From positions 1 to 64,000 of the forward strand of contig NZ_JACWZZ010000004.1 of assembly GCF_014698995.1 (NCBI RefSeq): 64,000 bases of DNA, given 5' to 3'. Shown piece after piece: positions 36,212 through 46,574 of the stretch. The notes under the pieces were generated by a model. That model was not told where the DNA came from. It searched no databases and saw nothing but the letters and a program-made list of their open reading frames with translations. Position 1 is the first letter of the stretch. The number at the start of each line of letters is the position of its first letter. The translations under genes were made by a program, and so were the position numbers. This DNA comes from Hymenobacter duratus. GTDB lineage: Bacteria > Bacteroidota > Bacteroidia > Cytophagales > Hymenobacteraceae.

Positions 36212-36632
36212 TTAACGCGAGTATACGCTTGTATTATCCATCTGCTCGCCGGTGCTAATGTTGTGCCGGCCAGAAACCAGCCTGAGCAGATGGGCATCTA
36301 GTTTTCTTATTGTTTCATAGCTGCTGGGTTGGGTACCGTAACCTATATGCAGAACACTATCCTGGCGGGTATAAACAGAGCGGCTGGTCAACTGAGTGCC
36401 CTGGTAATACAGTACTTCCTTTTCCGTGTATTCACTAAAAGAGCCCGGCGAATACGTAGATGTGGACTGGCGTACTGTTCTGCCCGTTGCGTCATATATA
36501 CGTTTCGGTACTGCTTACTGCCTGCCAGCGCCCCAAAAGTTCGTTCTTGGGCGTAGGAGTTGACTTCCCATCATTAGTTGATGAACAAGCGAAAAGAAAT
36601 AGAAGGGTGGAAGCACGGAGTATCGTTCTCAA
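36212..36632 (-). pseudogene. Frameshifted lipocalin-like lipoprotein gene
   Basis: A TTG at 36632 opens MRTILRASTLLFLFACSS, a complete lipoprotein signal with lipobox LFAC (Cys16), then NELLGRWQAVSS and a TGA at 36494-36492. The sequence goes on in another frame as YDATGRTVRQSTSTYSPGSF and later RSVYTRQDSVLHIGYGTQPS, down to a TAA at 36212. The break lies in a TA-repeat (36494-36500). Adding one TA unit restores T-Y-I-Y-D-A-T-G without a stop. The L-L-G-R-W and Y-D-A-T-G pattern recalls lipocalin-like lipoproteins of Bacteroidota. A -7 box (36672-36679) and a hairpin flank it. It may be a recent pseudogene, a phase-variable gene or an assembly error. Confidence 0.6.
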
Positions 36633-36671
36633 AGGGGATTATGTTGCTGATCAGAAGGGTGGAAGTGCACC

Positions 36672-36679
36672 CAAAGGTA
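36672..36679 (-). promoter_or_regulatory. -7 box of the frameshifted lipoprotein gene
   Basis: TACCTTTG on the minus strand is a full match, 40 bp upstream of the TTG start and just after the stop codon of the preceding pseudogene. Confidence 0.45.
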
Positions 36680-36715
36680 GGTGTGTTTCGCGTTGCTAGA
36701 GAAAAGGTGGACCAC

Positions 36716-37320
36716 TTATGATATCCAGGTTCCTACGGCTTTTTTGATGTGCCAGCGGCCCTGTGCTTTCTCGACAAGTAGTACTTCGCCAACTCCGCAT
36801 TTAGGGCCACAGTACCAGCCATAGGTCAACACGGTCATATCATGAGATGCATTGAAGAGGCTCTCGACTACAAAGCGCCAACGATGTTGGAAAGGGTCAG
36901 GATACCGGTGGTTAAGTCCCGGGTAGAAGGCGTGCCTGCGACATGGGGGAGCAGCCGTGCAGTGCAGAGTTGGAACTCCTGTGCCGTCATTCGCTGCTGA
37001 ACGCTGGTGAGAAGATTTAGGCGGCCTGCTCGCGGTGCGGAGCCACTAGCGTAAGCCATGGTGCAATTCTCTGATCTGCCTGCAACTCATCAAGCCGGAT
37101 CGGCAAGTTGGCCAGACTGTAGTTCTGGTGCAGCAGCGAAGTACTCAGATAGAATGTCTGGAAACGTGCTGTATCGAGAAAGCGCCGGTTTTGCAGGCGC
37201 ACCAGGCGCTTCTCTAAAAGAACAGAGTCAGCATGAGACATACGTCGTTTATTTCCAACCTGCTCCGCGTGCTGAACACACGAGCAGCACCACAGGAAGT
37301 AAAAAACACAACACACGCAT
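36716..37320 (-). pseudogene. Decayed exported-protein gene with several frameshifts
   Basis: Coding-like pieces follow one another in different frames. ATG 37320 opens the signal peptide MRVLCFLLPVVLLVCSARG, with a stop at 37251-37249. Another frame continues VLLEKRLVRLQNRRFLDTAR to a stop at 37017. Then comes LLTSVQQRMTAQEFQLCTAR, and finally FVVESLFNASHDMTVLTYG and WYCGPKCGVGEVLLVEKAQG to GTWIS and a TAA at 36718-36716. The end, with two cysteines and G-E-V-L-L-V-E-K, is convincing protein sequence. At least two or three frame breaks exist, so it is no longer functional. The family is not known to me. Confidence 0.55.
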
Positions 37321-37413
37321 AAGCAGAAAGGCAATATCAGTACTTGTACGTCTCGCAATATATATACTGATGGAGCCGTTCGCTTTACCTGGACACACTT
37401 ATTCACTGGTATC

Positions 37414-37884
37414 ATGAACAATAAACTACTGTGGCTAGGCGTGGGGCTGGTTGCCTTTTGGGCTGGCAGTGCAAATGCTCAGGCGCCCGCTGCTACTCCG
37501 GCTCCTGCTGCCACCGTGCATTTTGTGCAGGGCAAAGCCTTCGGGTTGATTTATCCCAAATACCGGGTGTATGCCAACGGCCAGCTGGTATGCAGGCTGG
37601 GCCGAAAAAGCCATTGCGAGGTAAGCCTGCCGGCTGGCCCCACTACATTCGTTGCTAACACGGCACTGTCCAAAGTGCCCGTGCTGGCGCTGGGGCGTAC
37701 ACCGGAGTTGACGCTGGTTCTGGAAGCGGGCAAGAGCTATTATCTGCAGGGAGATATGGCTGCCGCTGGCGCGCGCATTCCCAATACCACCTACGGTCTG
37801 ACAGAAGTTGTTCCGAACCCGACCAAGCTGGCGCAGATTGGGGAGTTCAAGCTGGTGCAGGCGATGGCCCGCCCGGCCCAGTAG
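37414..37884 (+). CDS. Small secreted protein, DUF2846-like
   Basis: 156 aa from ATG 37414. The signal peptide (MNNKLLWLGVGLVAFWAGSA, cut after NAQ) is followed by a Pro/Ala linker and a compact beta domain: IYPKYRVYANGQLVCRLGRK, CEVSLPAGPTTFVA, LTLVLEAGKSYYLQGDM. This order (name a value, strand, limit, then G-K-S-Y-Y) resembles DUF2846-type periplasmic proteins. Function unknown. Confidence 0.75.
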   Translation: MNNKLLWLGVGLVAFWAGSANAQAPAATPAPAATVHFVQGKAFGLIYPKYRVYANGQLVCRLGRKSHCEVSLPAGPTTFVANTALSKVPVLALGRTPELTLVLEAGKSYYLQGDMAAAGARIPNTTYGLTEVVPNPTKLAQIGEFKLVQAMARPAQ

Positions 37885-37932
37885 AGAGCCCGCAACTTGG
37901 GCAAGCGCCAATCCTAAGAACCTGCTAAATGC

Positions 37933-37966
37933 AAAAAGAGGCTTCTGCGCAATACAGAAGCCTCTT
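37933..37966. terminator. Hairpin between two convergent small genes
   Basis: A perfect 12-bp stem (37936-37947 with 37955-37966, 7-nt loop) has an A5 run on its left side, giving a T-run for the minus strand gene. Confidence 0.7.
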
Positions 37967-38030
37967 GGTATTTCTTGGCTTACGAATATCTATAATCTGC
38001 TTAGCTGCCCGCAAAAGGCTCCTGTTGTGC

Positions 38031-38438
38031 TTACGACGTCCTGGACATGTGCTGAGGCTGCTCGGCAAGCTGGCTGTGCTGCATAAACTGGTTCTCGTCC
38101 TGCCAGAAGGCCCGGCATTCGCTCCGCAGGTTTTTTAGCAGGTCTTCCTGCCGCCGGAGCGCACGCCACTCGCCCATGCCAAGCTGCTCACAGAGTTTAT
38201 AGAAGGTGTCGCCTTGTCCCTTGTGGCCTTTTACTTCTACCAGGCAGCTCAGAATAGGACGCCCGGCGGCAACCTCAGCCATCGAAATGTCGGCTAAGAG
38301 CTCTTTCAGGCGGCTCTTTTCGTGAGGATTCTCCAGGTTCAATCCTAAGTCGGCCTCCTGAATCAGATTCAGGTAGCTGGTAGTACCTACCTGGTGCCGG
38401 GCAAAGAGAATCAGGTGCTTTCTAATGCGGTCAAACAT
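38031..38438 (-). CDS. Hypothetical protein with a GRPILSCLVEVKG motif
   Basis: 135 aa from ATG 38438 (MFDRIRKHLILFARHQVGTT); a TTG further up would add seven residues. The central AEVAAGRPILSCLVEVKGHK followed by GQGDTFYKLCEQLG matches a pattern I recall from many small unnamed bacterial proteins (G-R-P-x-L-S-A-L-V, then P-G-x-G-F-F-x-L). Some occur near mobile or defence loci, but nothing here shows this. No signal peptide; Gln-rich end. Function unknown. Confidence 0.65.
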   Translation of the reverse strand: MFDRIRKHLILFARHQVGTTSYLNLIQEADLGLNLENPHEKSRLKELLADISMAEVAAGRPILSCLVEVKGHKGQGDTFYKLCEQLGMGEWRALRRQEDLLKNLRSECRAFWQDENQFMQHSQLAEQPQHMSRTS

Positions 38439-38978
38439 ATTGGCTGAGTTGGTTTGCAAGAATGGAAATAGAAAAAAACATACACACTGCTCCCAGAGTC
38501 GTGGGGCAGTATATAGTAGTTTTCCAAAACCGTACCAACCTTACTCAACTAGCTTTTAAGGCCCTTTAAGGCGTATTTATTTTCTTGTATGGCTCGGATG
38601 TAGTAGTGGAGCGAGATGGAAAATAAGTAATAAACAACAGGATAAAATATGAATAAAGTGAGCTGGTGAATGTTCTTTGAAGCTCAGTGTAATGCCACTA
38701 GACTTCCAGATACTGCCCAATATCCTTGCAGGAAAGGTGGGGGGGCGGAGCACTCTTATGCACCAGGAGTATCAGGCATCGGCTATGGCAGATGAATCGT
38801 TCGGGGAAGGAGAAACAACACAGGATGCGTCAGAAGCAGGCAGTGCCGGGCTTCCGGCCGCCGCGAAACAGTTTGTGCTGGCAACAGTCAGAATGCCCCG
38901 GGCTTATCAGCGCCGCGCTTCAGGCCGAATAGCTTTCCTGACCCAGACTACAGCGCAGGACCAGCAGCTCGCTGCCGG
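38439..38978. other. Intergenic region with no confident gene
   Basis: The left half is AT-rich, the right half GC-rich. A plus-strand frame from ATG 38758 to 38982 (about 74 codons, MHQEYQASAMADESFGEGET) exists but lacks a promoter or known motif and overlaps the end of the next minus-strand gene by 4 bp. A run of seven G lies at 38739-38745. Confidence 0.3.
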
Positions 38979-39341
38979 TTAGGTGAAAGGCACCAGAGCG
39001 GCCAGCAGCGTAGTGGTAGCCTGCCGCCAGCTGGCATAGGGCCAGAGGATATTGCCTGCTACGTAGGGCGCCGTTTCCTGCTTCACGGCGTCCAGCCAAG
39101 CAACAAGAACCGTTTTGGCTGGCATAGGCCAGTCGGGCTGCGAAACAGTTGGCCACTGTTCATCAGGCCACTGCTGCAGAAAATATCCGGCCTGATCGGC
39201 AATACGGGCTAGGCGTGCCGCTGCATAAGGAACATTGTGCTGAATGTGACGGGCACTCCGATATAGAGTGCGGAGTTCCCGGGTCAGGGGGAGCGTGACC
39301 TGCGCAACCTGCGCAGGATTGTGTTCTTTCGGTGTGTTCAT
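38979..39341 (-). CDS. Hypothetical protein
   Basis: 120 aa from ATG 39341. Mostly helical, with TLPLTRELRTLYRSARHIQH and aromatic W-P repeats (QQWPDEQWPTVSQPDWPMP). No signal peptide, membrane span or known motif. Length and codon use look like a real gene; function unknown. Confidence 0.6.
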   Translation of the reverse strand: MNTPKEHNPAQVAQVTLPLTRELRTLYRSARHIQHNVPYAAARLARIADQAGYFLQQWPDEQWPTVSQPDWPMPAKTVLVAWLDAVKQETAPYVAGNILWPYASWRQATTTLLAALVPFT

Positions 39342-39450
39342 CTGGCCCATCTACGACAGGTAAAAAGCCCCCGGATTTACTTAAAAAGGCAAAAAACACT
39401 AAAAATTCATTGGGGAATTATCCTGCCGAAAGCTGCGTTTACTCCTGGTT

Positions 39451-39951
39451 TCAGCTCGGCAGTTGGCGTGGCAATTCCGTGTCGTCATCGAGCAGCTCGG
39501 CGCTGGTACCATGGTCGGGGGCTAGGCGTTTCCAGACGGCTAGCTTCAACTCGTCGAGGCGACGCAGGCTGTCCTGCACCGTGCTATGGGTTCGGATTTT
39601 CTCGAACACGCCCGTTTTGTGCCCGACCTTCATCATCTGTTCCAGCACGAACGGCAGAATCCAGCCTACCACACTGGAAGCCAGAACTCCACGCAGCCCA
39701 ATGCGCACCAGCAAGCGGGCTGCCATACGCTCCAGCAGCAAGGCACGAGCAGCAGGAAGCGCCTTATTGGTCAGAAAATCAACCACCAGCTGCTGGTTTC
39801 CTTTCTTGATTTCAGCCCGCAATACTTCCTGAATGGCCTCCAGAGCGGAAGCCGCCGCCTTGTGAAACAGGCGGCCCGTTTGCCAGGCGGCCATGCTCGT
39901 AAGCTGGCCGGCTGTGCGGAGGAAATGGGGGAGTAGGCTGACTTTTTTCAT
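39451..39951 (-). CDS. Hypothetical protein with a central hydrophobic segment
   Basis: 166 aa from ATG 39951 (MKKVSLLPHFLRTAGQLTSM). Amphipathic helices surround one hydrophobic stretch (LRGVLASSVVGWILPFVLEQ, about residues 85-105), which may be a membrane span. The end is acidic (AELLDDDTELPRQLPS). No known family. It precedes the previous hypothetical gene on the same strand, 109 bp apart. Confidence 0.65.
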   Translation of the reverse strand: MKKVSLLPHFLRTAGQLTSMAAWQTGRLFHKAAASALEAIQEVLRAEIKKGNQQLVVDFLTNKALPAARALLLERMAARLLVRIGLRGVLASSVVGWILPFVLEQMMKVGHKTGVFEKIRTHSTVQDSLRRLDELKLAVWKRLAPDHGTSAELLDDDTELPRQLPS

Positions 39952-40099
39952 GGCTGAAGCAAGTACGCAAAACCCCGACAAACAGACGACGGTCGGCCAC
40001 TAGTACAACTCGCCAGCCCATGGGCTGCGTACAGGGCAGCACACAGCGCTGTCTGCGAGGTGCATTTTTCGTATCGTCTGCCACTTGTTCCTGCTCTTT

Positions 40100-41077
40100 A
40101 TGAATGCCATTGTAATCACGACCCCCGGCGGCCCTGAGGTGCTACTGCTTCAGGAGCGCCCTCAGCCGGAACCGGCTGCACACGAGGTGCTGGTTCGGGT
40201 GCACGCGGCGGGCATCAACCGCCCCGATGTACTGATGCGGCAGGGCAAGTACGCCGGAGCCGGAGAGGTAGCCGGCTCGATTCCGGGCCTGGAAGTAGCC
40301 GGAACAATAGAAAAATGTGGTTCGGCAGTGGCCCGATGGCAGCCCGGCGACCGGGTGTGCGCGCTGCTGGCAGCTGGTGGCTATGCCGAGTATGCCACCG
40401 TAGATTCCCGCCACTGTTTGCCCATCCCCGACGGTGTAAGTTTTGCAGAAGCCGCCTCCCTGCCCGAAACGGTATTTACGGTGTGGCACAACGTGTTCCA
40501 GCGCGGGCACCTGCAGCCCGGCGAACTGCTACTGGTGCACGGCGGCAGCAGTGGCATTGGCACTACGGCTGTGCAGCTTGCCGTAGCGCGTGGCAGCCGC
40601 GTAGCAGCCACCGTAGGCAGTAGTGCTAAGGCCGAAGCGGTGCGGCAGTTGGGTGCTGATCCGGTTATTAACTATAAAGCGCAGGACTTCGAGGAGATGG
40701 TGCGCGCCGCCGGAGGGGCCGATGTGGTGCTGGATATGATAGGCGGCGACTATACCGCCAAAAACCTGCGCCTGCTCCGCGACGATGGCCGCCTGGTATT
40801 CATTAATGCTATGCAGGGGGCTGCGGCTGAGTTTAATGCACTGGACATTATGCGCCGACGCCTCACCATTACGGGAAGTACCCTGCGGCCGCGCTCTGCT
40901 GAGTTTAAGGCCGCGCTTGCCACTGAAGTAGAGCAGCAGGTGTGGCCGCTGCTTGGCCAGGGAAAATTGCGGCCGCTGCTCTACCGCACATTTCCGTTGG
41001 CAGAAGCGGCTGCCGCCCACCAGCTGATGGAAAGCAGCTCCCATATCGGAAAAATAGTGCTGCTGGTGCTGCAATAG
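40100..41077 (+). CDS. NAD(P)H-quinone oxidoreductase (zinc-less MDR family)
   Basis: 325 aa from ATG 40100. Medium-chain reductase of the quinone oxidoreductase/PIG3 type. Landmarks are the GroES-like N-terminus (VRVHAAGINRPDVLMRQGKY), the nucleotide-binding loop LLVHGGSSGIGTTAVQLA and the VVLDMIGGDYTAKNLRLL segment. The catalytic-zinc ligands of alcohol dehydrogenases are absent, in keeping with NADPH-dependent quinone or enone reduction. A short palindrome CAGCCCATGGGCTG lies upstream at 40014-40027. Confidence 0.9.
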   Translation: MNAIVITTPGGPEVLLLQERPQPEPAAHEVLVRVHAAGINRPDVLMRQGKYAGAGEVAGSIPGLEVAGTIEKCGSAVARWQPGDRVCALLAAGGYAEYATVDSRHCLPIPDGVSFAEAASLPETVFTVWHNVFQRGHLQPGELLLVHGGSSGIGTTAVQLAVARGSRVAATVGSSAKAEAVRQLGADPVINYKAQDFEEMVRAAGGADVVLDMIGGDYTAKNLRLLRDDGRLVFINAMQGAAAEFNALDIMRRRLTITGSTLRPRSAEFKAALATEVEQQVWPLLGQGKLRPLLYRTFPLAEAAAAHQLMESSSHIGKIVLLVLQ

Positions 41078-41199
41078 AGGGCTTTCCGCAGGGAGGCGGT
41101 GTTCACTATCCAACAAACCCCCGCCGCCGCCGTACACCAGGACTTTTCTTTGCTTGCGGCGGCACGTTGCTGCTACTCGCCTTTCTCTGGTTTCGCGCT

Positions 41200-41877
41200 A
41201 TGCAAACTGCATTACTTATTGGGGCTACCGGCCTTGTCGGCGACTACCTGCTGCGACAGTTGCTCTCCGATTCGCGTTTCGAACGGATAAAAGTATTTAC
41301 CCGCCGGCCCACGGGCTACCAGAATCCCGGCAAACTGGAGGAGCATCTGATTGACTTCGACCACCCCGGGCAGTGGCAGCATCTGCTGACCGGCGACGTC
41401 CTTTTCTCAGCGCTGGGTACCACGCTCCGGCAAGCTGGCGGCAATGATGCCCAGTACAAAGTAGACTATACCTATCAGTATCGGGTGGCGGAAGCTGCGG
41501 CGCAGAACGGTGTGAAAACGTACGTGCTGGTCTCGTCGGCCGGTGCCGATACGGAGGCGTTTGTATTCTACTCACGCATGAAAGGCAAGCTGGAGCAGGA
41601 TATCAAGCGGCTGCCGTTTCAGCGCATCCGTATCCTGCAGCCCGGTATGCTGGCTGGCCACCGCCACGAGCCGCGCCTGGCTGAGCGGCTGGCCCTGCCG
41701 CTGGCTGCCCTGGCTGGCTACCTGCCCGGTTTGCAGCAGTACCGCCCCATCCACGGCCGCGAAGTGGCCCAAGCCATGGTCAATGCCGCTCTTGACGAAA
41801 AGCCCGGTGTACAGACCGATACGCTGGAAGACGTTTTCCGGCGCGCGGAAAACGGCTCAAGCAATTCAGCAGTTTAA
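41200..41877 (+). CDS. NAD(P)-binding Rossmann protein (atypical SDR)
   Basis: 225 aa from ATG 41200 (MQTALLIGATGLVGDYLLRQ, with the GxxGxxG nucleotide site). LVSSAGADTEAFVFYSRMKG holds the Ser and Tyr-x-x-x-Lys-like catalytic region. This group resembles HTATIP2-type and NAD(P)H-binding oxidoreductases; substrate unknown. A second member of the same type is at 49165. Follows the quinone reductase by 122 bp. Confidence 0.85.
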   Translation: MQTALLIGATGLVGDYLLRQLLSDSRFERIKVFTRRPTGYQNPGKLEEHLIDFDHPGQWQHLLTGDVLFSALGTTLRQAGGNDAQYKVDYTYQYRVAEAAAQNGVKTYVLVSSAGADTEAFVFYSRMKGKLEQDIKRLPFQRIRILQPGMLAGHRHEPRLAERLALPLAALAGYLPGLQQYRPIHGREVAQAMVNAALDEKPGVQTDTLEDVFRRAENGSSNSAV

Positions 41878-41889
41878 CATACCCTATCC

Positions 41890-41930
41890 AAACAGAAAGA
41901 GCCAGCTTTTCGAGCTGGCTCTTTCTGTTT
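41890..41930. terminator. Bidirectional terminator
   Basis: A perfect 18-bp stem (41890-41907 with 41913-41930, loop TTTCG-like) between convergent genes, with A-rich and T-rich outer ends. Confidence 0.85.
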
Positions 41931-41949
41931 GTGCAACGGCAGACGTAGC

Positions 41950-42567
41950 CTAGGCTTTCTTCCATTTGATGGTGCAGCCAATAGCTTTCGTTGAATTAAC
42001 AGTAGCTGGCTTGCCTGCCATAATATCGGTCATGGCGTTTTCGAGATACTTGGTCTTTACCAGCTTGGCATCTTCCGAATTGTCGTCAATGGCCCCGATA
42101 TAGCTCACCACAAAGTCCGCGCCCTTGCGGCTGAGCACGTACAGGTGCGGAGTGCGGGTGGCACCGTACTGCTTGGCTATTTCCTGCGACTCGTCCTGCA
42201 AATAGGGGAAGGCATACTTTTTCTCTTTGGCGCGCTTCTGCATTTCCGCAAAGGCGTCGCCGGGCACCACAGCCGGGTCGTTGGGGTTGATGGCTACTAC
42301 GGAGTAGCCCTGCGGCGCGTATTTGGTGTTCAGGTCCATGATGCGCTGCTCGTAGGCTTTGGCGTAGGGGCAGGTGTTGCAGGTGAATACCACAATGTAT
42401 CCCTTGGCGGCTTTGTTGTCGGCCAGAGAAACCAGCTTGCCGTCCACGTTTTTCAGCTTGAAATCCACGGCTTTATCACCGACCTGATAGCCAGGAGATG
42501 CCGTCCGCAGCACGAAGCTGCTCAGGGCCAGCAGGCAGAGAGCCAGAAGAGAAAGGAGCTTTTTCAT
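41950..42567 (-). CDS. Secreted redoxin (AhpC/TSA, thioredoxin-fold) protein
   Basis: 205 aa. The signal peptide (MKKLLSLLALCLLALSSFVL) is followed by a peroxiredoxin-like domain: GDKAVDFKLKNVDGKLVSLA, then VVFTCNTCPYAKAYEQRI with a CxxC pair, and ATRTPHLYVLSRKG (cis-Pro loop). It lies 30 bp after the TlpA-like gene, as one unit, and should act in the periplasm on thiols or peroxides. Confidence 0.88.
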   Translation of the reverse strand: MKKLLSLLALCLLALSSFVLRTASPGYQVGDKAVDFKLKNVDGKLVSLADNKAAKGYIVVFTCNTCPYAKAYEQRIMDLNTKYAPQGYSVVAINPNDPAVVPGDAFAEMQKRAKEKKYAFPYLQDESQEIAKQYGATRTPHLYVLSRKGADFVVSYIGAIDDNSEDAKLVKTKYLENAMTDIMAGKPATVNSTKAIGCTIKWKKA

Positions 42568-42597
42568 GAGGATGAGTTAGGGAAAAGTGGGAAATGA

Positions 42598-43083
42598 CTA
42601 CTTCAGAAACTGTTGCAGCGCGGCTGTTAGCTCAGGCTGCGTGAATTCCTTCTCGAATGTTGCGCGCTTCTGGCGCTTGTTGTTAAGCATCATGGTAAAC
42701 GGCAGCGCCCCCGACCATTGCGTATCCACCTTGTCCATCCAGGAGTTAGGGTCGGTTTCGTTCAGCAGCACCACCTCTGATTTCAGCCCGCGCTTTGCCA
42801 CAAACGGCTTCACTTTCTTCTCCAGCTGCGACACGTAGTCGGTACTAACCAGAAGTACCTTCACCTTCTGGCCCGCATAAGTGCGGCCGAGCTGCTCGAA
42901 ATGAGGTAGCTCCTTTACACAGGGCGCACACCAGGTAGCCCAGAAGTTGACGATGTACGTGGTGTCGTTGGGCTGGCTCAGGCGCTTCTGCAGCTCCGGC
43001 AGCTTAATGACGGCCACCTGCTGCGCCCGGCCGGGCAATGCCAGCAACAACGCGGCCAGTGCTAATACGAGGAGTTTGCTCAT
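42598..43083 (-). CDS. TlpA-family thiol-disulfide reductase
   Basis: 161 aa. Signal peptide (MSKLLVLALAALLLALPGRA) then a thioredoxin fold with the active site NFWATWCAPCVKELPHFEQL (WCxxC). The cis-Pro region is GALPFTMMLNNK. It keeps periplasmic cysteines reduced or serves cytochrome maturation. First gene of the pair with the redoxin at 41950. Confidence 0.9.
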   Translation of the reverse strand: MSKLLVLALAALLLALPGRAQQVAVIKLPELQKRLSQPNDTTYIVNFWATWCAPCVKELPHFEQLGRTYAGQKVKVLLVSTDYVSQLEKKVKPFVAKRGLKSEVVLLNETDPNSWMDKVDTQWSGALPFTMMLNNKRQKRATFEKEFTQPELTAALQQFLK

Positions 43084-43171
43084 GAGGTAACGTAGGCTGC
43101 AGTATCAGCTCATAGACAGCCGACTGCAGCGGAAGTTGCCGGAAGCGCCCAAAAACCTTAGCCAAATTCGG

Positions 43172-44371
43172 CTACGCCAGAAAATCAGGGACTACCTGTA
43201 GGCACACCGGCGCGGGCACTTCCACCGCCACGCCTGTCGGAGTTAGCAGGCCGGTTTGGGCGTTGATGAAGTAGGTGACGATGCTGTTAGAATTCTGGTT
43301 GGCTACCAGCAGAATAGCGCCGGTAGGGGCGATGGCGAAGTTGCGCGGCGTTTTGCCCTGGGTGCTGACATGCTGCACCGGCGTCAGACGACCCGACATA
43401 ACATCAATGGCAAAAACGACTACACTATCATGGCCGCGGTTGGTGGCGTACACAAACCGGCCGTTTGGGGCCACGTGGATATCGGCGCAGGTATTAGGTC
43501 CGCTGAAGTCGGTGGGCAGGGCCGACAGTGTGTGCAGCTCGCGGAAAGTGCCCGCCGTGTTATCGTAGGTCAGCGCCGAAACCGTCGAAGTCAGCTCGTT
43601 GGTGAGGTAGGCCCAGCGGCCGTTGGGGTGAAAGGTGAGGTGGCGCGGCCCGGCCCCAGGCTGCGTGGTGAAAGCAGGAACAGGCAGCGGCACGAGGCTG
43701 CCTTGTCGGGCATCGAGCTTGTAGCCGAGCACCTGGTCGGTGCCCAGATCCACGGCAAAGGCAAAGCGGTTGGCTGGGTCGGGAATGATACAGTGAGCGT
43801 GGGCTTCGTTCTGGCGGTTTTTGTTAGGGCCGGAGCCGCGGTGCTGGTCGGTAGCCGACGCGGGGCGCAGCTTGCCGTTGCTGCTCTCAATCGGGAGCAG
43901 GCTTACACTGCCGCCGGCGTAGTTGGCCACCAGCGCGGCCCGGTTGGTACGGTCGAGGCTGATATAGCAGGGCCCCGAGGTGCCCGAAGGCTGCTCGTTG
44001 AGGCGGGTGAGGCTGCCAGTGCGCCGGTCGATGGAAAAGGCCGTAACAAAACCGCTCTTCGCGCCCTGGTATTCGTTGATTTCGTTGGCGGCGTACAGGT
44101 ACTGCTGCCTTGAATCGAGAGCCAGAAAGGCCGGATTCTCCCCGCCTTTTTCGGCTCGCAGGCGGGTGAGGGCACCAGTAGCAGGAGAGAGGCGGTAGAG
44201 GAAAATGCTGTCGGTTCCGGGCTTAGCGAAGGTGCCAACATACACCAGATAGTCCCGGCTTTTGCGGCCGGCCGCAACTGCCGGCCAGCCGGCGAGTGCC
44301 AAGGGCAGAGCAGCCACGGCAACGCCGGAGAGCTTTAGAAAATGGCGGCGCGAGAATTTCGGGACGAGCAT
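43172..44371 (-). CDS. Lactonase family beta-propeller protein (6-phosphogluconolactonase type)
   Basis: 399 aa from ATG 44371. The N-terminus FSRRHFLKLSGVAVAALPLA is Tat-like, with twin Arg and a hydrophobic core, so export of a folded protein is likely. The rest is a seven-bladed propeller with repeated blade motifs (LVYVGTFAKPGTDSIFLYRL, GPCYISLDRTNRAALVANYA, GAGPRHLTFHPNGRWAYLTN). HAHCIIPDP is typical of the Pgl-type lactonases. Export makes a role in the pentose pathway doubtful. A weak TACCTTGC box lies at 44407-44414. Divergent from ispG. Confidence 0.88.
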   Translation of the reverse strand: MLVPKFSRRHFLKLSGVAVAALPLALAGWPAVAAGRKSRDYLVYVGTFAKPGTDSIFLYRLSPATGALTRLRAEKGGENPAFLALDSRQQYLYAANEINEYQGAKSGFVTAFSIDRRTGSLTRLNEQPSGTSGPCYISLDRTNRAALVANYAGGSVSLLPIESSNGKLRPASATDQHRGSGPNKNRQNEAHAHCIIPDPANRFAFAVDLGTDQVLGYKLDARQGSLVPLPVPAFTTQPGAGPRHLTFHPNGRWAYLTNELTSTVSALTYDNTAGTFRELHTLSALPTDFSGPNTCADIHVAPNGRFVYATNRGHDSVVVFAIDVMSGRLTPVQHVSTQGKTPRNFAIAPTGAILLVANQNSNSIVTYFINAQTGLLTPTGVAVEVPAPVCLQVVPDFLA

Positions 44372-44482
44372 GCGGACAGCGGGTAGCGGAGTGGAACGTC
44401 AGGCAGGCAAGGTAGCCAATTCGGCCGCTCACGCTGAGGGAACTTGCCCGGCAGATTACTGCCGAACGTAGCAGCTACCTTG

Positions 44483-44490
44483 TACCTTTG
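44483..44490 (+). promoter_or_regulatory. -7 box of ispG
   Basis: TACCTTTG, a full match, followed by a leader of about 40 nt to ATG 44534. Confidence 0.6.
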
Positions 44491-44533
44491 CCCGCAACCG
44501 CAACTTTCGCCTTTCGCCGCCGGTTTTCCTTCT

Positions 44534-46519
<1,986 letters not shown>

Positions 46520-46532
46520 TTTTAAGGCAAAC

Positions 46533-46558
46533 GAGGCGGACTCGGATAAGTCTGCCTC
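46533..46558 (+). terminator. Possible terminator of ispG
   Basis: GAGGCGGACT / AGTCTGCCTC form a 10-bp stem with one mismatch and a 6-nt loop, 14 bp after the stop. No strong T-tract. Confidence 0.45.
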
Positions 46559-46574
46559 ATCTTGAGTGATAGAA

